NCBI RefSeq assembly: GCF_004358095.2
Contig: NZ_SMZJ02000001.1
Location: 62,001 to 126,000, forward strand
Reading direction: 5' to 3'
DNA: 64,000 nucleotides
Source of the DNA: Seonamhaeicola sediminis
Lineage (GTDB): Bacteria; Bacteroidota; Bacteroidia; Flavobacteriales; Flavobacteriaceae
The notes under the pieces were generated by a model that was not told the DNA's origin, ran no database searches, and worked only from the letters and a program-made list of their open reading frames with translations. Shown in pieces: positions 28,148 through 36,528 of the stretch (position 1 is the first letter of the stretch; each line of letters starts with the position of its first letter). Made by a program: the position numbers and the translations under genes.

Positions 28148-29539
28148 TTATTGTCCTCTAAAGAAAATAACGGTGCTAAAGGTTTTAATTAGAATATTAA
28201 TGTCTAAGAAAAAACTTCTATGTTTAATATAATACAGGTCATACTGAAGCTTAAGTAAGCTATCATCTACCGAGGAACCATATCTAGTATTCACCTGCGC
28301 CCACCCGGTTAAACCTGGTTTTACAATGTGGCGTGTTTCATAAAAAGGTAATACTTGAGAGAGCTCTCTAACAAAATAAGGACGTTCTGGCCTAGGGCCA
28401 ATTAAACTCATATCGCCTTTTAAAATATTTATAAACTGTGGAATTTCGTCCAATCGGGTGTTTCTTAAAAACTTTCCAAAAAGAGTTATCCTAGAATCAT
28501 TCTTCATAGCCCAAGCCTCTCCATGAGGTTCGGCATTTTTAATCATGGTTCTAAACTTGATTATTTTAAAAAGATCTCCATTTTTTCCAATACGCTCCTG
28601 AGTATAAAACAACGGGCCCCTATTGGCCATGGCATTACCTATAATTACTATTGGTAATAGTAAAGCTCCTATTACAAGACCCAAAACACTAATGATTATA
28701 TCAAAAAATCTGTGAAAGAACAAATACATTTTATTTTGATTACTTCGGCTAAATGGGAAATACTTATAAAAGTCCTTTCCAACAAACTGAACAGGAACTC
28801 TTTTGGTTAAATCTTCATAAACCTGTGTATATTCCTTTATCGGAAAACCGCCTTCTAAAAGCGTAATCAAATCAGTATAAATCTCGGGAGTAATATTTTC
28901 AGAATTATAAGTAGCCACCACAATTTCAAAAATATTTTCATCCTTGATAACTTGATAAATTTCTTTTGGAGCGTATTCGGTCAGTCCTAAAAATTTAACT
29001 TTATCACCCCTAGTTTTCTCACAGTTTATAAAACCAATGATTTGATAATTAGGATCAGCCGTTTTAAAAGTGTCTAAAATAGCTTTAATATTAGACGTTT
29101 CACCAACCAACAAAACCTTTCTATTAAAACGCGGTGAAACTATAAGTTTTATGTAAGCAAAACGCCAAACTAACAAAGCCACTAATATAGAGGCAAAAAA
29201 GAAAAAAATCTGTAAACGATTGTCTGGTAAAAACGGTGTAAAAAAAGGTGTTAGTAAATAAAAAAGTACGGTGGTTGATGTGGTAAGAACAATGGTAGTC
29301 CAAACACTTTCTAACTTACTAGATTTTTGTAAATCATACATTTCAAATATGGTTCCAAATACAGAAATATATAATATCAACACAAAAACCCAAGACCAAT
29401 TTTCTTTACTTACTGTAAAATAATCAAAATGAAACCCTGTACCTACTAAGTGAAGCAACAGCAATACAAAAAAAAGGTCAAAAATTCTAAGCAGAAGTTT
29501 TCGTTCTGAAATATTAAAATGAATACTAAGACCAGACAT
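28148..29539 (-). CDS. Polyprenyl-phosphate hexose-1-phosphate transferase (WcaJ-type, initiating enzyme)
   Basis: 463 aa from the ATG at 29539; an in-frame TTG at 29560 is rejected. Residues 1-130 hold four membrane helices, 135-255 a Rossmann-like CoA-binding domain (KVLLVGETSNIKAIL), and about 270-463 the bacterial sugar-transferase domain: a re-entrant helix FFDIIISVLGLVIGALLLP, ERIGKNGDLFKIIKFRTM, then RLDEIPQFINILKGDMSLIG and PRPERPYF. It adds the first sugar phosphate to undecaprenyl phosphate to start the repeat unit. It is the leftmost gene of the locus and the last transcribed. Confidence 0.93.
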   Translation of the reverse strand: MSGLSIHFNISERKLLLRIFDLFFVLLLLHLVGTGFHFDYFTVSKENWSWVFVLILYISVFGTIFEMYDLQKSSKLESVWTTIVLTTSTTVLFYLLTPFFTPFLPDNRLQIFFFFASILVALLVWRFAYIKLIVSPRFNRKVLLVGETSNIKAILDTFKTADPNYQIIGFINCEKTRGDKVKFLGLTEYAPKEIYQVIKDENIFEIVVATYNSENITPEIYTDLITLLEGGFPIKEYTQVYEDLTKRVPVQFVGKDFYKYFPFSRSNQNKMYLFFHRFFDIIISVLGLVIGALLLPIVIIGNAMANRGPLFYTQERIGKNGDLFKIIKFRTMIKNAEPHGEAWAMKNDSRITLFGKFLRNTRLDEIPQFINILKGDMSLIGPRPERPYFVRELSQVLPFYETRHIVKPGLTGWAQVNTRYGSSVDDSLLKLQYDLYYIKHRSFFLDINILIKTFSTVIFFRGQ

Positions 29540-29646
29540 GAGGGCAACGATTAATAGCAATCACTAATATAGTACATAATTTTACAAGAGCCTATTATTT
29601 TAAAACATTATCCCATACAGGTTTAATATCAAAATAATTATCTCTT

Positions 29647-30588
29647 TTAATAATTATTTTCTTTAAACCATTTTAATTGTTCCTTAAGTCCTTCTTTTAA
29701 TTTAGTAGTAGGATTATAATTTAAAACTTTTCTGGCCTTATCAATATTGGCTCTAGTTCTTAATTGATCGCCTTGTCTTGGAGGTAAAATTTGCTTTTTT
29801 ATTGTTACATTTAATAATGCTTCTATTATTTGTATTCCATGTGCCGTTGTATTTTCAACGTCTGTTCCTAAATTAAATATTTCACCATTGCACAAGTCTT
29901 CTTTACCTAAAACACTAACTATACCATCTATAATATCCTGAACATAGGTATAACTTCTAAGATGCTTTTCACTCCCTTCATACAATGAAAACTCCTTATT
30001 GTTAATTCCACAATCCAATAATTTTGTGTACAATTTATCAGGCCGCTCTCTAGGGCCATAAACAGAATATAATCTTAGAGAGGTTCCTTTTAATTCTTTT
30101 TTTCTAATATAAGATAACACTAATTGCTCAGCTGCCAACTTAGTAACACCATACCAGGATGCTGGAGAAGTAGCTTGATCTTCAGATAAGGTGGCTTCTA
30201 ATCCATAAATAGAGGATGTTGCTATATTAATAAAGTATGGTTTTCTTTTTAAGCCTAACGTCCAATGAAGCAAATTCTGAGTAGCACCAACATTATTTGA
30301 TAAATAGTCATTAAAGGTTGACATCTGTGAAATACCTGGGTGAGCAGAAAAATGAATAATATAATCTATTTTATTAGGTAATAATTCCATTAATGCATCA
30401 GTTCTTAAATCCAATGCAATCATCTCAATATCTTGATCTTCTAATACTTCTGCATTTCTTTTTTTTAAGCGCACATCATAATAAGACGAAAAGTTATCTA
30501 CACCTATGACCCGATGGCCCAGTTGCTTAAAACGTTCTGCTGCATGAGATCCAATAAAACCAGCAGCTCCTGTAATTAATATATTCAT
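29647..30588 (-). CDS. NAD-dependent sugar epimerase/dehydratase (UDP-glucuronate 4-epimerase-like)
   Basis: 313 aa short-chain dehydrogenase fold. The NAD loop is ITGAAGFIGSHAAE (5-18). The catalytic region shows ATSSIYG with Ser and, further on, the YGVTK Tyr-Lys pair. SLRLYSVYGPRERPD and the GEIFNLGTD block belong to nucleotide-sugar epimerases, and the best overall match is to UDP-glucuronate 4-epimerases. It would supply an activated sugar for the polysaccharide. The exact sugar cannot be fixed by eye. It lies between the initiating transferase and a GT4 gene. Confidence 0.9.
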   Translation of the reverse strand: MNILITGAAGFIGSHAAERFKQLGHRVIGVDNFSSYYDVRLKKRNAEVLEDQDIEMIALDLRTDALMELLPNKIDYIIHFSAHPGISQMSTFNDYLSNNVGATQNLLHWTLGLKRKPYFINIATSSIYGLEATLSEDQATSPASWYGVTKLAAEQLVLSYIRKKELKGTSLRLYSVYGPRERPDKLYTKLLDCGINNKEFSLYEGSEKHLRSYTYVQDIIDGIVSVLGKEDLCNGEIFNLGTDVENTTAHGIQIIEALLNVTIKKQILPPRQGDQLRTRANIDKARKVLNYNPTTKLKEGLKEQLKWFKENNY

Positions 30589-30652
30589 GGCATTAAAACT
30601 ACAATGCTAAACTACTTACTTTTTTTGGGTCAATATGTATTAATAACCATTT

Positions 30653-31669
30653 TTAATTATTCAAAACTGTAAACCATTGCTTCTTAACTACATTCCAATC
30701 AAACTGCTCAACTTTTTTTCTAGCTTTAACAGTCAACCTTATAGCTTCCTCTTCATTACTTAACAGATATTTAATAGCCTTCACAAACTCTCTAACACTA
30801 TTTGGGTTAACAAGTAAACCATCTATACCATCTTCAATTAAATACGGCATACCGCCAACATTAGTAGAAACAACAGGTAATCCCAAAGCCATGGCCTCAA
30901 TCACACTAACAGGCATATTGTCAAAATTGGTAGTATTTATAAAGATGTCATATTCTTTTGAAAGTGCTATCCACTGTGGTTTGGTTAACTTTCCTGTAAA
31001 GGTTACTTCCACCGCTAACTGTTGCGCCAATTCCCTAACAGATTCTAAACTACCATCACCACTATCGGGCCCTACCATACATAGGGAAGCTTGTAAACCT
31101 TCATCACGGAGAAGCTTTAATATTGTAACAGCTAATTGCGGATTGTAAATTTTAGCAAAGGAGCGTACCCAGAGTAATTTTATTTCAGAATAATCTCTTT
31201 TCTTAAAGGGGTATTGTTTAATTTCAAAGGCATTAGGAATATAAACAAGATTCTTATAACCATAACTTTTAAATTGTTCCATCATATATACAGAAGGCGC
31301 TACGTTTACATAGGCCTTTCGAAATATAGATTTGCTTAACTTAGCATGACACTTTAAACGTTTTGGTAAATTACCGCCATGTAAAATGGGAATGTATTTT
31401 AATTGTAATACATCACATAATCTGGATACAGCATAAGCAAAATAGAAATTTTGGGTACTGTAGGTATCAATGAGCACCATATCTACCGTTTGCCTATACT
31501 TATAACAAGCCCATAACATCTCTATAAGGCGTATGAACTTGTTTAATTTAGAAGAACTGGTATAAACTGTATATCCTGCGCTTTCTAATAAAGGACTTAA
31601 TACCTCAACGCCCGTTGCATTTTTCCCATGCTTCTTAAGCTTATTACCAATGTATAATATGGATTTCAC
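30653..31669 (-). CDS. Glycosyltransferase family 4
   Basis: 338 aa from a GTG at 31669 (MKSILYIGNKL); the upstream TTG at 31684 is less likely. The GT-B fold has an N-terminal loop GNKLKKHGKNATGVE and a C-terminal nucleotide-sugar site with FINTTNFDNMPVSVIEAMAL and PVVSTNVGGMPYLIEDG, the classical GT4 EX7E block. No membrane helix is present, so it acts on the lipid-linked intermediate from the cytoplasm. Donor and linkage are unknown. Confidence 0.9.
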   Translation of the reverse strand: MKSILYIGNKLKKHGKNATGVEVLSPLLESAGYTVYTSSSKLNKFIRLIEMLWACYKYRQTVDMVLIDTYSTQNFYFAYAVSRLCDVLQLKYIPILHGGNLPKRLKCHAKLSKSIFRKAYVNVAPSVYMMEQFKSYGYKNLVYIPNAFEIKQYPFKKRDYSEIKLLWVRSFAKIYNPQLAVTILKLLRDEGLQASLCMVGPDSGDGSLESVRELAQQLAVEVTFTGKLTKPQWIALSKEYDIFINTTNFDNMPVSVIEAMALGLPVVSTNVGGMPYLIEDGIDGLLVNPNSVREFVKAIKYLLSNEEEAIRLTVKARKKVEQFDWNVVKKQWFTVLNN

Positions 31670-31862
31670 ATGGTAAAAATACAAGAATTAATAATTGAAC
31701 CTAAACCCTTTTCATCTAATTTATAGCTAATAGCCTTACCTCAATAAAGCCCATACTAAGTAATGGTTACTCAATATAATATCAGAAGGATTTAAAATAT
31801 AATCATTCAACTGGGTCATGACTGCGCTAGACCTGAAAATTCAAAATCAAAAAAAAACAGCC

Positions 31863-32687
31863 TTAGGTTTGGTATACCAATTCTTCTTGGAGATTATTTA
31901 TAGGAAAAATATAGAAGTAACTTTTCTTTATTAAAAACAACCAAAAGTGAATAACAAATACGGGTAAAAAAGTGTGATACCTATCTAAATACTTGTCGTA
32001 AGTTTCATTATGATAATTGCATATTAAAAAAGGGGCCCTATCACCATTCAAATAATAATGGGAAATAAGGTTATCGTCAACCTTATTTGATTCTAAAAAC
32101 GACTTATATATAACTTCTTCACCAGACTTATTGCACGCAAACAATTCCATAACAGATAATGGAATATCAGACCCCTTAACGAAGAACATCATGGTTTTAG
32201 AAACGTCTATTAACACCCACTTATCAAATTTCTCAGAATAAAATTCATTAAATGCATGCCCACCAAAAGTTCTATTAAACGGTAAAGATGTGATTCCCCA
32301 CTCCCGTACTTTAATATCATTAACTACACAAAAATTATTGAATACTTGAGATATATCACTACAAACCCCTCCTTCTCCAGCTAACATTTTTTCCAAGGCT
32401 TTCTCAGAAGATAGGCTCAACCCCGAACCTCCTTTAATATTAAGGCGTAGCCATTTGGCTATTTCCAATACCTTGTTAAAGGTATTCATTTGTACTTTTC
32501 CCTTTAAAATAATGGCGTTAACTATGTGAAAGCTTTTGGGAATATGCTGTTTTTTATTAATGAGATTGTAGGTGTGTGTTATGGCTTCGTTTTGAGAAGC
32601 CTCTTTGGATAGTAACTTAAATCTGGTATAATACAAATAGGGATGTCGCTTGACCAACCAGATTATTTTTTTTCCTACTTTAAGCAT
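31863..32687 (-). CDS. Transglutaminase-like cysteine protein in the polysaccharide locus
   Basis: 274 aa from the ATG at 32687. The papain-like triad of the transglutaminase fold is visible: Cys109 in GEGGVCSDIS, His144 in FGGHAFNEFYSE and Asp161 in WVLIDVSK. The N-terminus (residues 4-30) is basic and partly hydrophobic without a clear signal peptide, and the C-terminus (about 240-262) has a hydrophobic helix (FVIHFWLFLIKK). Such domains act as proteases, peptide N-glycanases or acyl/amide transferases. Within a sugar locus it might join an amino group to the polymer or trim it; this is inference. No close named family is recognised. Confidence 0.75.
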   Translation of the reverse strand: MLKVGKKIIWLVKRHPYLYYTRFKLLSKEASQNEAITHTYNLINKKQHIPKSFHIVNAIILKGKVQMNTFNKVLEIAKWLRLNIKGGSGLSLSSEKALEKMLAGEGGVCSDISQVFNNFCVVNDIKVREWGITSLPFNRTFGGHAFNEFYSEKFDKWVLIDVSKTMMFFVKGSDIPLSVMELFACNKSGEEVIYKSFLESNKVDDNLISHYYLNGDRAPFLICNYHNETYDKYLDRYHTFLPVFVIHFWLFLIKKSYFYIFPINNLQEELVYQT

Positions 32688-32797
32688 TTGGAACAACGGG
32701 ATATGATATAAATGTAGGAAAATATTTTTAATTACTAGATTGTATCATGTCCTTCTTAATCAAACCATAACCTAATAACCCATAACATATTAATAAA

Positions 32798-34210
32798 TTA
32801 AGTAGTGAGAATAGGTTTTCCAGATGTGCTCTTTACTTTCTTTTTCTTTACAATAGACTTTAAATAAACACGCTCTGGGACTACATTCAATAGCGCAAAA
32901 GCATACAATAAAGAAGGCGCAGCTATTCTCATACCTGAATGGTTAATAGTAGCAAACCAAAAAGCCAAAAAGGCATAAAAGTAATAATTCCGTTTATTAC
33001 CGGTTCTATAGCCAATGGGCTTAAAAATCAATATTAAAATAATAACAATCCCTAAAAACCCATGTTCAGATAATAGCCTTCCTATTTCATTATGAGAAGG
33101 CAATTGAGTACCAGAGGTTTCAACCCTTATATCCTTTACGCGACTGGCACCAATACCTAAAAAAGGACTGCTTAAAAAGCCTTCAATTTCTTCCCTAAAC
33201 AAATCTAACCTACCCGTTGTAATGTCTTTTTCTTTAATACCTCTAGCATTTTCATTAGCATAACGTTTATCTAATAATCCTCTAGTCTGATTTGAGCTTA
33301 CTACCCAGGTAACTACACTTGTTATCACTAATAAAAAAATCGAAACAAAAATCCGATTCTTCATCTTTCCAGAAGAATGGTAAAAGAGTGTCCACAAAAA
33401 AGCGCCTATTACAATAATAGCCGCAAACACGCCGCCTCGACTAAAAGTGATAAGTGCTCTAAATGTCATGGTTCCTAGTATAATTAAATTTAGAACCTTT
33501 AAAGAAGTAGTAGGGGATTTTACAAATAGTCGTACCGCCATTGCAAACATGCCTAGTCCTAAAATAGTAGATACCTGATTGGGACCAAACCCTCCAGATA
33601 AAGCTGCATTAGAAATGGTACCTGACAACTTATCTTTAATGCTGGGGTTATACAAAAACAAATAAGTGGTCATTGAAATTATTGGCAGAGAGAAATACAT
33701 GATAATGTCCAAAAGCTGTCTATTCGTTACTTTTCTATCATAACAAAACAACGCGGCAATTCCTAAACATACCGGACCACTTAATACAAAGGCTATATTG
33801 GTTCTAAAATTAGCAAAGAAACTTAAGGTAGATGAAGCTACCAATATAGAAGGCACCAGTAAAATCAAATAAATAAAATAGGGATACGCTTTACCACTTA
33901 AGCCCTTAAAAAACATCCCCATGAGCATAAATAAAACCACCAAATATTTAGAGGCCTCATAAGCTATACCACCATCGGTCATTCTAAAAAGCACCTCTGC
34001 CCCCGTAAAATAAGCACACCCTAAAAAAACTGTTTGTGCTTTATTATGAGAAGGTTCCAGCACAATCTTAACCATAAAGTAAACCATGGTTACTAAAAAA
34101 TAAAGTTTAGAAATGGGTTCGTAAAAAAACAAAACTAGCCCAAGCGCTACGTGTAATACAACCAAAGGCACATAATAATCTGGAGCTAGTTTTCGTAGTC
34201 TTGGACTCAA
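32798..34210 (-). CDS. O-antigen ligase/polymerase-like membrane protein (Wzy_C family)
   Basis: 470 aa with about ten to twelve membrane helices. The Wzy_C/O-antigen ligase signature appears as RALITFSRGGVFAAI (about 252-266), then LFREEIEGFLSSPFLGIG and LPSHNEIGRLLSEHGFLG. These contain the Arg and His residues needed in the family. It probably polymerises repeat units or ligates them at the periplasmic side of the membrane. The only usable start is a TTG at 34210, because an in-frame TAA lies 12 nt upstream. It begins 4 bp after the stop of the GT4 gene at 34215. Confidence 0.88.
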   Translation of the reverse strand: MSPRLRKLAPDYYVPLVVLHVALGLVLFFYEPISKLYFLVTMVYFMVKIVLEPSHNKAQTVFLGCAYFTGAEVLFRMTDGGIAYEASKYLVVLFMLMGMFFKGLSGKAYPYFIYLILLVPSILVASSTLSFFANFRTNIAFVLSGPVCLGIAALFCYDRKVTNRQLLDIIMYFSLPIISMTTYLFLYNPSIKDKLSGTISNAALSGGFGPNQVSTILGLGMFAMAVRLFVKSPTTSLKVLNLIILGTMTFRALITFSRGGVFAAIIVIGAFLWTLFYHSSGKMKNRIFVSIFLLVITSVVTWVVSSNQTRGLLDKRYANENARGIKEKDITTGRLDLFREEIEGFLSSPFLGIGASRVKDIRVETSGTQLPSHNEIGRLLSEHGFLGIVIILILIFKPIGYRTGNKRNYYFYAFLAFWFATINHSGMRIAAPSLLYAFALLNVVPERVYLKSIVKKKKVKSTSGKPILTT

Positions 34211-34214
34211 ATCA

Positions 34215-35345
34215 TCAAAATTTTAAAATATCATGCTTTATTCTGCTATTATAATGAGAAAAGGTGAACTTTTCAACCACTGTATCAAAACTTTCTAACA
34301 TCCTTTTGTAATTTTCTTCAGAAAGGTTTAACATTGTATAAAGCATTGATATCAAAGCTTCATAAGTTACTTCATTTAATAAAAACCCATTATCGTTGTG
34401 TTTTATATAATGTCCAATAGCCGAAATATTGGACACAATGGGAATACATCCAAAATTCATAGCTTCAGCAATCACCTTGGGAAACCCTTCCGAAGCGGTA
34501 GTGGGTAATAAAAAAGCATGAGACTGTTTATAAATTTCAAACACCTCTTGCCGTGGTAAAGCACCATGAAACAGAACATGAAGGTTACCTTCATTGGCTA
34601 GCTGCTTAAAATATGTTGACTCCTCACCCTCTCCCACAAAATGAATGGTCCCGATTCGGGACACCAAATCAGCACTTAGACTATGAAACGCGCTTAATAT
34701 AGTTTCTACACCTTTTTCTCGTTCTAAACGCCCCACAAAGCAAAAGGTTATTTTACGTTCTAGGCTTTTATCTTGACGAATTTGTCTACCTAAAACAATA
34801 TCGGCGTCTGTTAAACAAGGATTCTCAAAACTCAGATGGTGTAAAGGCTGCTGCTCCCAATAGCCATTAATAGTAACGGTTCTTCTCTGTAGTTTTAGCA
34901 TCCAACGCTGTAGCCTATAACCTAATGGTGGTTGTAGCTGATTCCAATTACCAGCATATTTAAACCAGCCTTTCTGTTTTACAAAAACACTTAAATAGGG
35001 GATTAAAAAAACGCCTATACCTGTGGGGGTACGCAATTGAAAGCAATCCACGTCTCTTAAGGTTTTAGAAACTATTTGAATAATCTTTGGACTCTTCCAA
35101 ATAACCTCTAACTTATTTAAAAACCCTTTACCACCCACCGAAGGTATGGGAATAAAATGAACTTTATCTGAGATATATGGCAATGCACTGGCCGGAACCT
35201 CTGTATCATATAACATAGCTATATGGTACACTTCATCAAATATCGCTAATAAATGGTTTATCTCACTCACAGTGGCACCCCACCCTACCAAAGTACCATC
35301 TGGTCTTTTGTAATGTTCGGTATGTGAAATAATGGCTAACTTCAT
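34215..35345 (-). CDS. Glycosyltransferase family 4
   Basis: 376 aa with ATG start MKLAIISHTEHYKRPDG. N-terminal motif GWGATVSEINHL binds the acceptor side; the C-terminal half shows ITFCFVGRLEREKGVETIL (about 202-220) and the donor-site HAFLLPTTASEGFPKVIAEA. It retains the GT4 EX7E glutamates. It is followed closely by the O-antigen ligase-like gene. Its start is bounded by the repeat array that begins at 35401, so the gene needs a promoter inside or after that array. Confidence 0.9.
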   Translation of the reverse strand: MKLAIISHTEHYKRPDGTLVGWGATVSEINHLLAIFDEVYHIAMLYDTEVPASALPYISDKVHFIPIPSVGGKGFLNKLEVIWKSPKIIQIVSKTLRDVDCFQLRTPTGIGVFLIPYLSVFVKQKGWFKYAGNWNQLQPPLGYRLQRWMLKLQRRTVTINGYWEQQPLHHLSFENPCLTDADIVLGRQIRQDKSLERKITFCFVGRLEREKGVETILSAFHSLSADLVSRIGTIHFVGEGEESTYFKQLANEGNLHVLFHGALPRQEVFEIYKQSHAFLLPTTASEGFPKVIAEAMNFGCIPIVSNISAIGHYIKHNDNGFLLNEVTYEALISMLYTMLNLSEENYKRMLESFDTVVEKFTFSHYNSRIKHDILKF

Positions 35346-35400
35346 GGATTTAAAACAAAGGTGCTGTTTTTATTTTAACTTAGAAAGTATTTTTATAATT

Positions 35401-35481
35401 TGTCATTCAGAGCATTCCTGAAGGCAAATATATTTGCATTGAAAGTACCTTGCAAAGCAATAAAACGAAGTAAAGAATCTC
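35401..35481 (+). repeat. Palindromic repeat, copy A (long form)
   Basis: Plus orientation. The usual core is replaced by a longer insert containing GGCAAATATATTTGC, GTACCTTGC and AAAGCAA. It matches copy L (36442-36523) at the other end of the array. Confidence 0.75.
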
Positions 35482-35484
35482 CAT

Positions 35485-35522
35485 TGTCATTCAGAGTGAA
35501 GCAAAGCGAAACGAAGAATCTC
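35485..35522 (+). repeat. Palindromic repeat, copy B
   Basis: Plus orientation, TGTCATTCAGAG to GAAGAATCTC. With the following spacer and copy C it forms a unit duplicated at copies J-K. Confidence 0.8.
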
Positions 35523-35574
35523 TTCCAAAAAATCTAAACATAAATTCACATAACAAAATTGCACTCCATTTAAT

Positions 35575-35613
35575 GAGATTCTTCAGTCGAACAAGTTCTC
35601 CTTCTGAATGACA
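35575..35613 (-). repeat. Palindromic repeat, copy C
   Basis: Minus orientation. The apical hairpin is GAAC-AA-GTTC inside the outer TTCAG/CTGAA pair. Confidence 0.8.
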
Positions 35614-35622
35614 TAGAACCGT

Positions 35623-35660
35623 TGTCATTCAGAGCGCAGTGCAACGAAGCGAAGAATCTC
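35623..35660 (+). repeat. Palindromic repeat, copy D
   Basis: Plus orientation, TGTCATTCAGAG to GAAGAATCTC, ending 27 bp before the GIY-YIG start codon. It is the likely left inner flank of the gene. Confidence 0.8.
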
Positions 35661-35686
35661 TTCTTTTTTTGTTTACATTTATATTA

Positions 35687-35992
35687 ATGAAAACAAAAGG
35701 CACTCACAATTACTATGTTTATATACTTACTAACAAAACTAAAACTGTATTGTATACAGGAGTAACCAATAACTTGAAAGAAAGACTATATCATCACAAC
35801 AACCCTTTACCATTCTCAAAATCATTTACCTCCAAATATAAATGCTTTTACCTGATTCATTTTGAACACTTTTTTGAAATTGATGACGGCATCAAAAGAG
35901 AAAAAGAAATTAAAGGTTGGAGTCGTGCCAAAAAAGAACAGCTCATTAATACATCAAATCCAGATTGGACGTTTTTGAATGATACCATTTAA
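35687..35992 (+). CDS. Small GIY-YIG endonuclease domain protein (UPF0213-like)
   Basis: 101 aa from the ATG at 35687; an open frame reaches 35639 through repeat DNA and is rejected. The GIY-YIG fold is complete: YYVYILTNKTKTVLYTGVTN supplies the two tyrosine motifs (YVY and YTG), LKERLYHHNN the catalytic Arg, and IDDGIKREKEIKGWSRAKKE the metal-binding Glu. The family includes single-strand-acting nucleases; most UPF0213 members have no known role. It is the only gene on the plus strand in this part of the locus and is hemmed in by palindromic repeats 27 bp upstream and 1 bp downstream, which suggests that gene and repeats move or work together. Confidence 0.9.
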   Translation: MKTKGTHNYYVYILTNKTKTVLYTGVTNNLKERLYHHNNPLPFSKSFTSKYKCFYLIHFEHFFEIDDGIKREKEIKGWSRAKKEQLINTSNPDWTFLNDTI

Positions 35993-36030
35993 AGATTCTT
36001 CAGTCGGCTAAAGCCTCCTTCTGAATGACA
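35993..36030 (-). repeat. Palindromic repeat, copy E
   Basis: Minus orientation, starting directly after the GIY-YIG stop codon. The apical hairpin is GGCT-AA-AGCC, a different sequence from copy C with pairing kept. Confidence 0.8.
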
Positions 36031-36039
36031 TAGAACCGT

Positions 36040-36077
36040 TGTCATTCAGAGTGTAGTACAACGAAACGAAGAATCTC
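36040..36077 (+). repeat. Palindromic repeat, copy F
   Basis: Plus orientation, 9 bp after copy E, TGTCATTCAGAG to GAAGAATCTC. Confidence 0.8.
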
Positions 36078-36131
36078 TTCTCAAAACCCTCTTCAATTAA
36101 TCTACGTACCTAAACCACGCAACAATTCAAT

Positions 36132-36166
36132 AGATTCTTCGGTCACTGCGTTCCCTCTGAATGACA
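36132..36166 (-). repeat. Palindromic repeat, copy G
   Basis: Minus orientation. The centre (GGTCACTGCGTTCCCTC) has no simple four-base hairpin, so it is a diverged copy. Confidence 0.7.
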
Positions 36167-36176
36167 TTAAACTATT

Positions 36177-36203
36177 ATCTTTCAGAGCAAAGCGAAGAAT
36201 CTC
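36177..36203 (+). repeat. Palindromic repeat, copy H (degenerate)
   Basis: Plus orientation with a damaged left end (TATCTTTCAGAG) and a shortened core. It ends GAAGAATCTC. Confidence 0.65.
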
Positions 36204-36254
36204 ATTCTTAAAACTTCCAGAAAAAATTGTATAAAAACAATACTCCAATCAATA

Positions 36255-36296
36255 AGATTCTTCAGTCGGTCGCAAACTCCCTCCTTCTGAATGACA
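36255..36296 (-). repeat. Palindromic repeat, copy I
   Basis: Minus orientation, AGATTCTTCAGTCGG to CTTCTGAATGACA, with a longer centre than the other copies. Confidence 0.75.
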
Positions 36297-36305
36297 TAGA
36301 ACCGT

Positions 36306-36343
36306 TGTCATTCTGAGTGCAGTATAACGAAACGAAGAATCTC
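36306..36343 (+). repeat. Palindromic repeat, copy J
   Basis: Plus orientation, TGTCATTCTGAG to GAAGAATCTC. It leads into the duplicated 94-bp segment. Confidence 0.8.
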
Positions 36344-36395
36344 TTCCAAAAAATCTAAACATAAATTCACATTACAAAGTTGCACTCCATTTAAT

Positions 36396-36434
36396 GAGAT
36401 TCTTCAGTCGAACAAGTTCTCCTTCTGAATGACA
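36396..36434 (-). repeat. Palindromic repeat, copy K
   Basis: Minus orientation. It is identical to copy C over 39 bp, including the GAAC-AA-GTTC hairpin, and shares its upstream spacer with two differences. Confidence 0.85.
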
Positions 36435-36441
36435 TTGTGAT

Positions 36442-36523
36442 TGTCATTCTGAGCATTACTGAAAGGCAAATATATATGCATTGAAAGTACCTTGCAAAGC
36501 AATACATTGGAGTGAAGAATCTC
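36442..36523 (+). repeat. Palindromic repeat, copy L (long form)
   Basis: Plus orientation, the counterpart of copy A with the same kind of insert (GGCAAATATATATGC, GTACCTTGC). It ends 5 bp before the stop of the GT4 gene at 36529. Confidence 0.75.
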
Positions 36524-36528
36524 CCTTA

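Larger units (their letters stand above)
35401..36523. repeat. Array of twelve palindromic repeats enclosing a GIY-YIG gene
   Basis: Twelve copies of one short palindromic element alternate between the two orientations, mostly as back-to-back pairs. Four lie left and eight lie right of the nuclease gene at 35687-35992. The plus form begins TGTCATTC and ends GAAGAATCTC; the minus form is the reverse. Between 36031 and 36528 there is nothing else. A 94-bp segment is duplicated almost exactly at 35521-35614 and 36342-36435. The copies are listed separately. Confidence 0.85.

Noticed and set aside
35639-35686. N-terminal extension of the GIY-YIG frame
   Set aside because: The bases are palindromic repeat DNA and the ATG at 35687 gives the family's normal start.
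35401-36523. CRISPR array
   Set aside because: Repeats alternate in orientation, vary in sequence and have irregular spacers; no cas gene is near.
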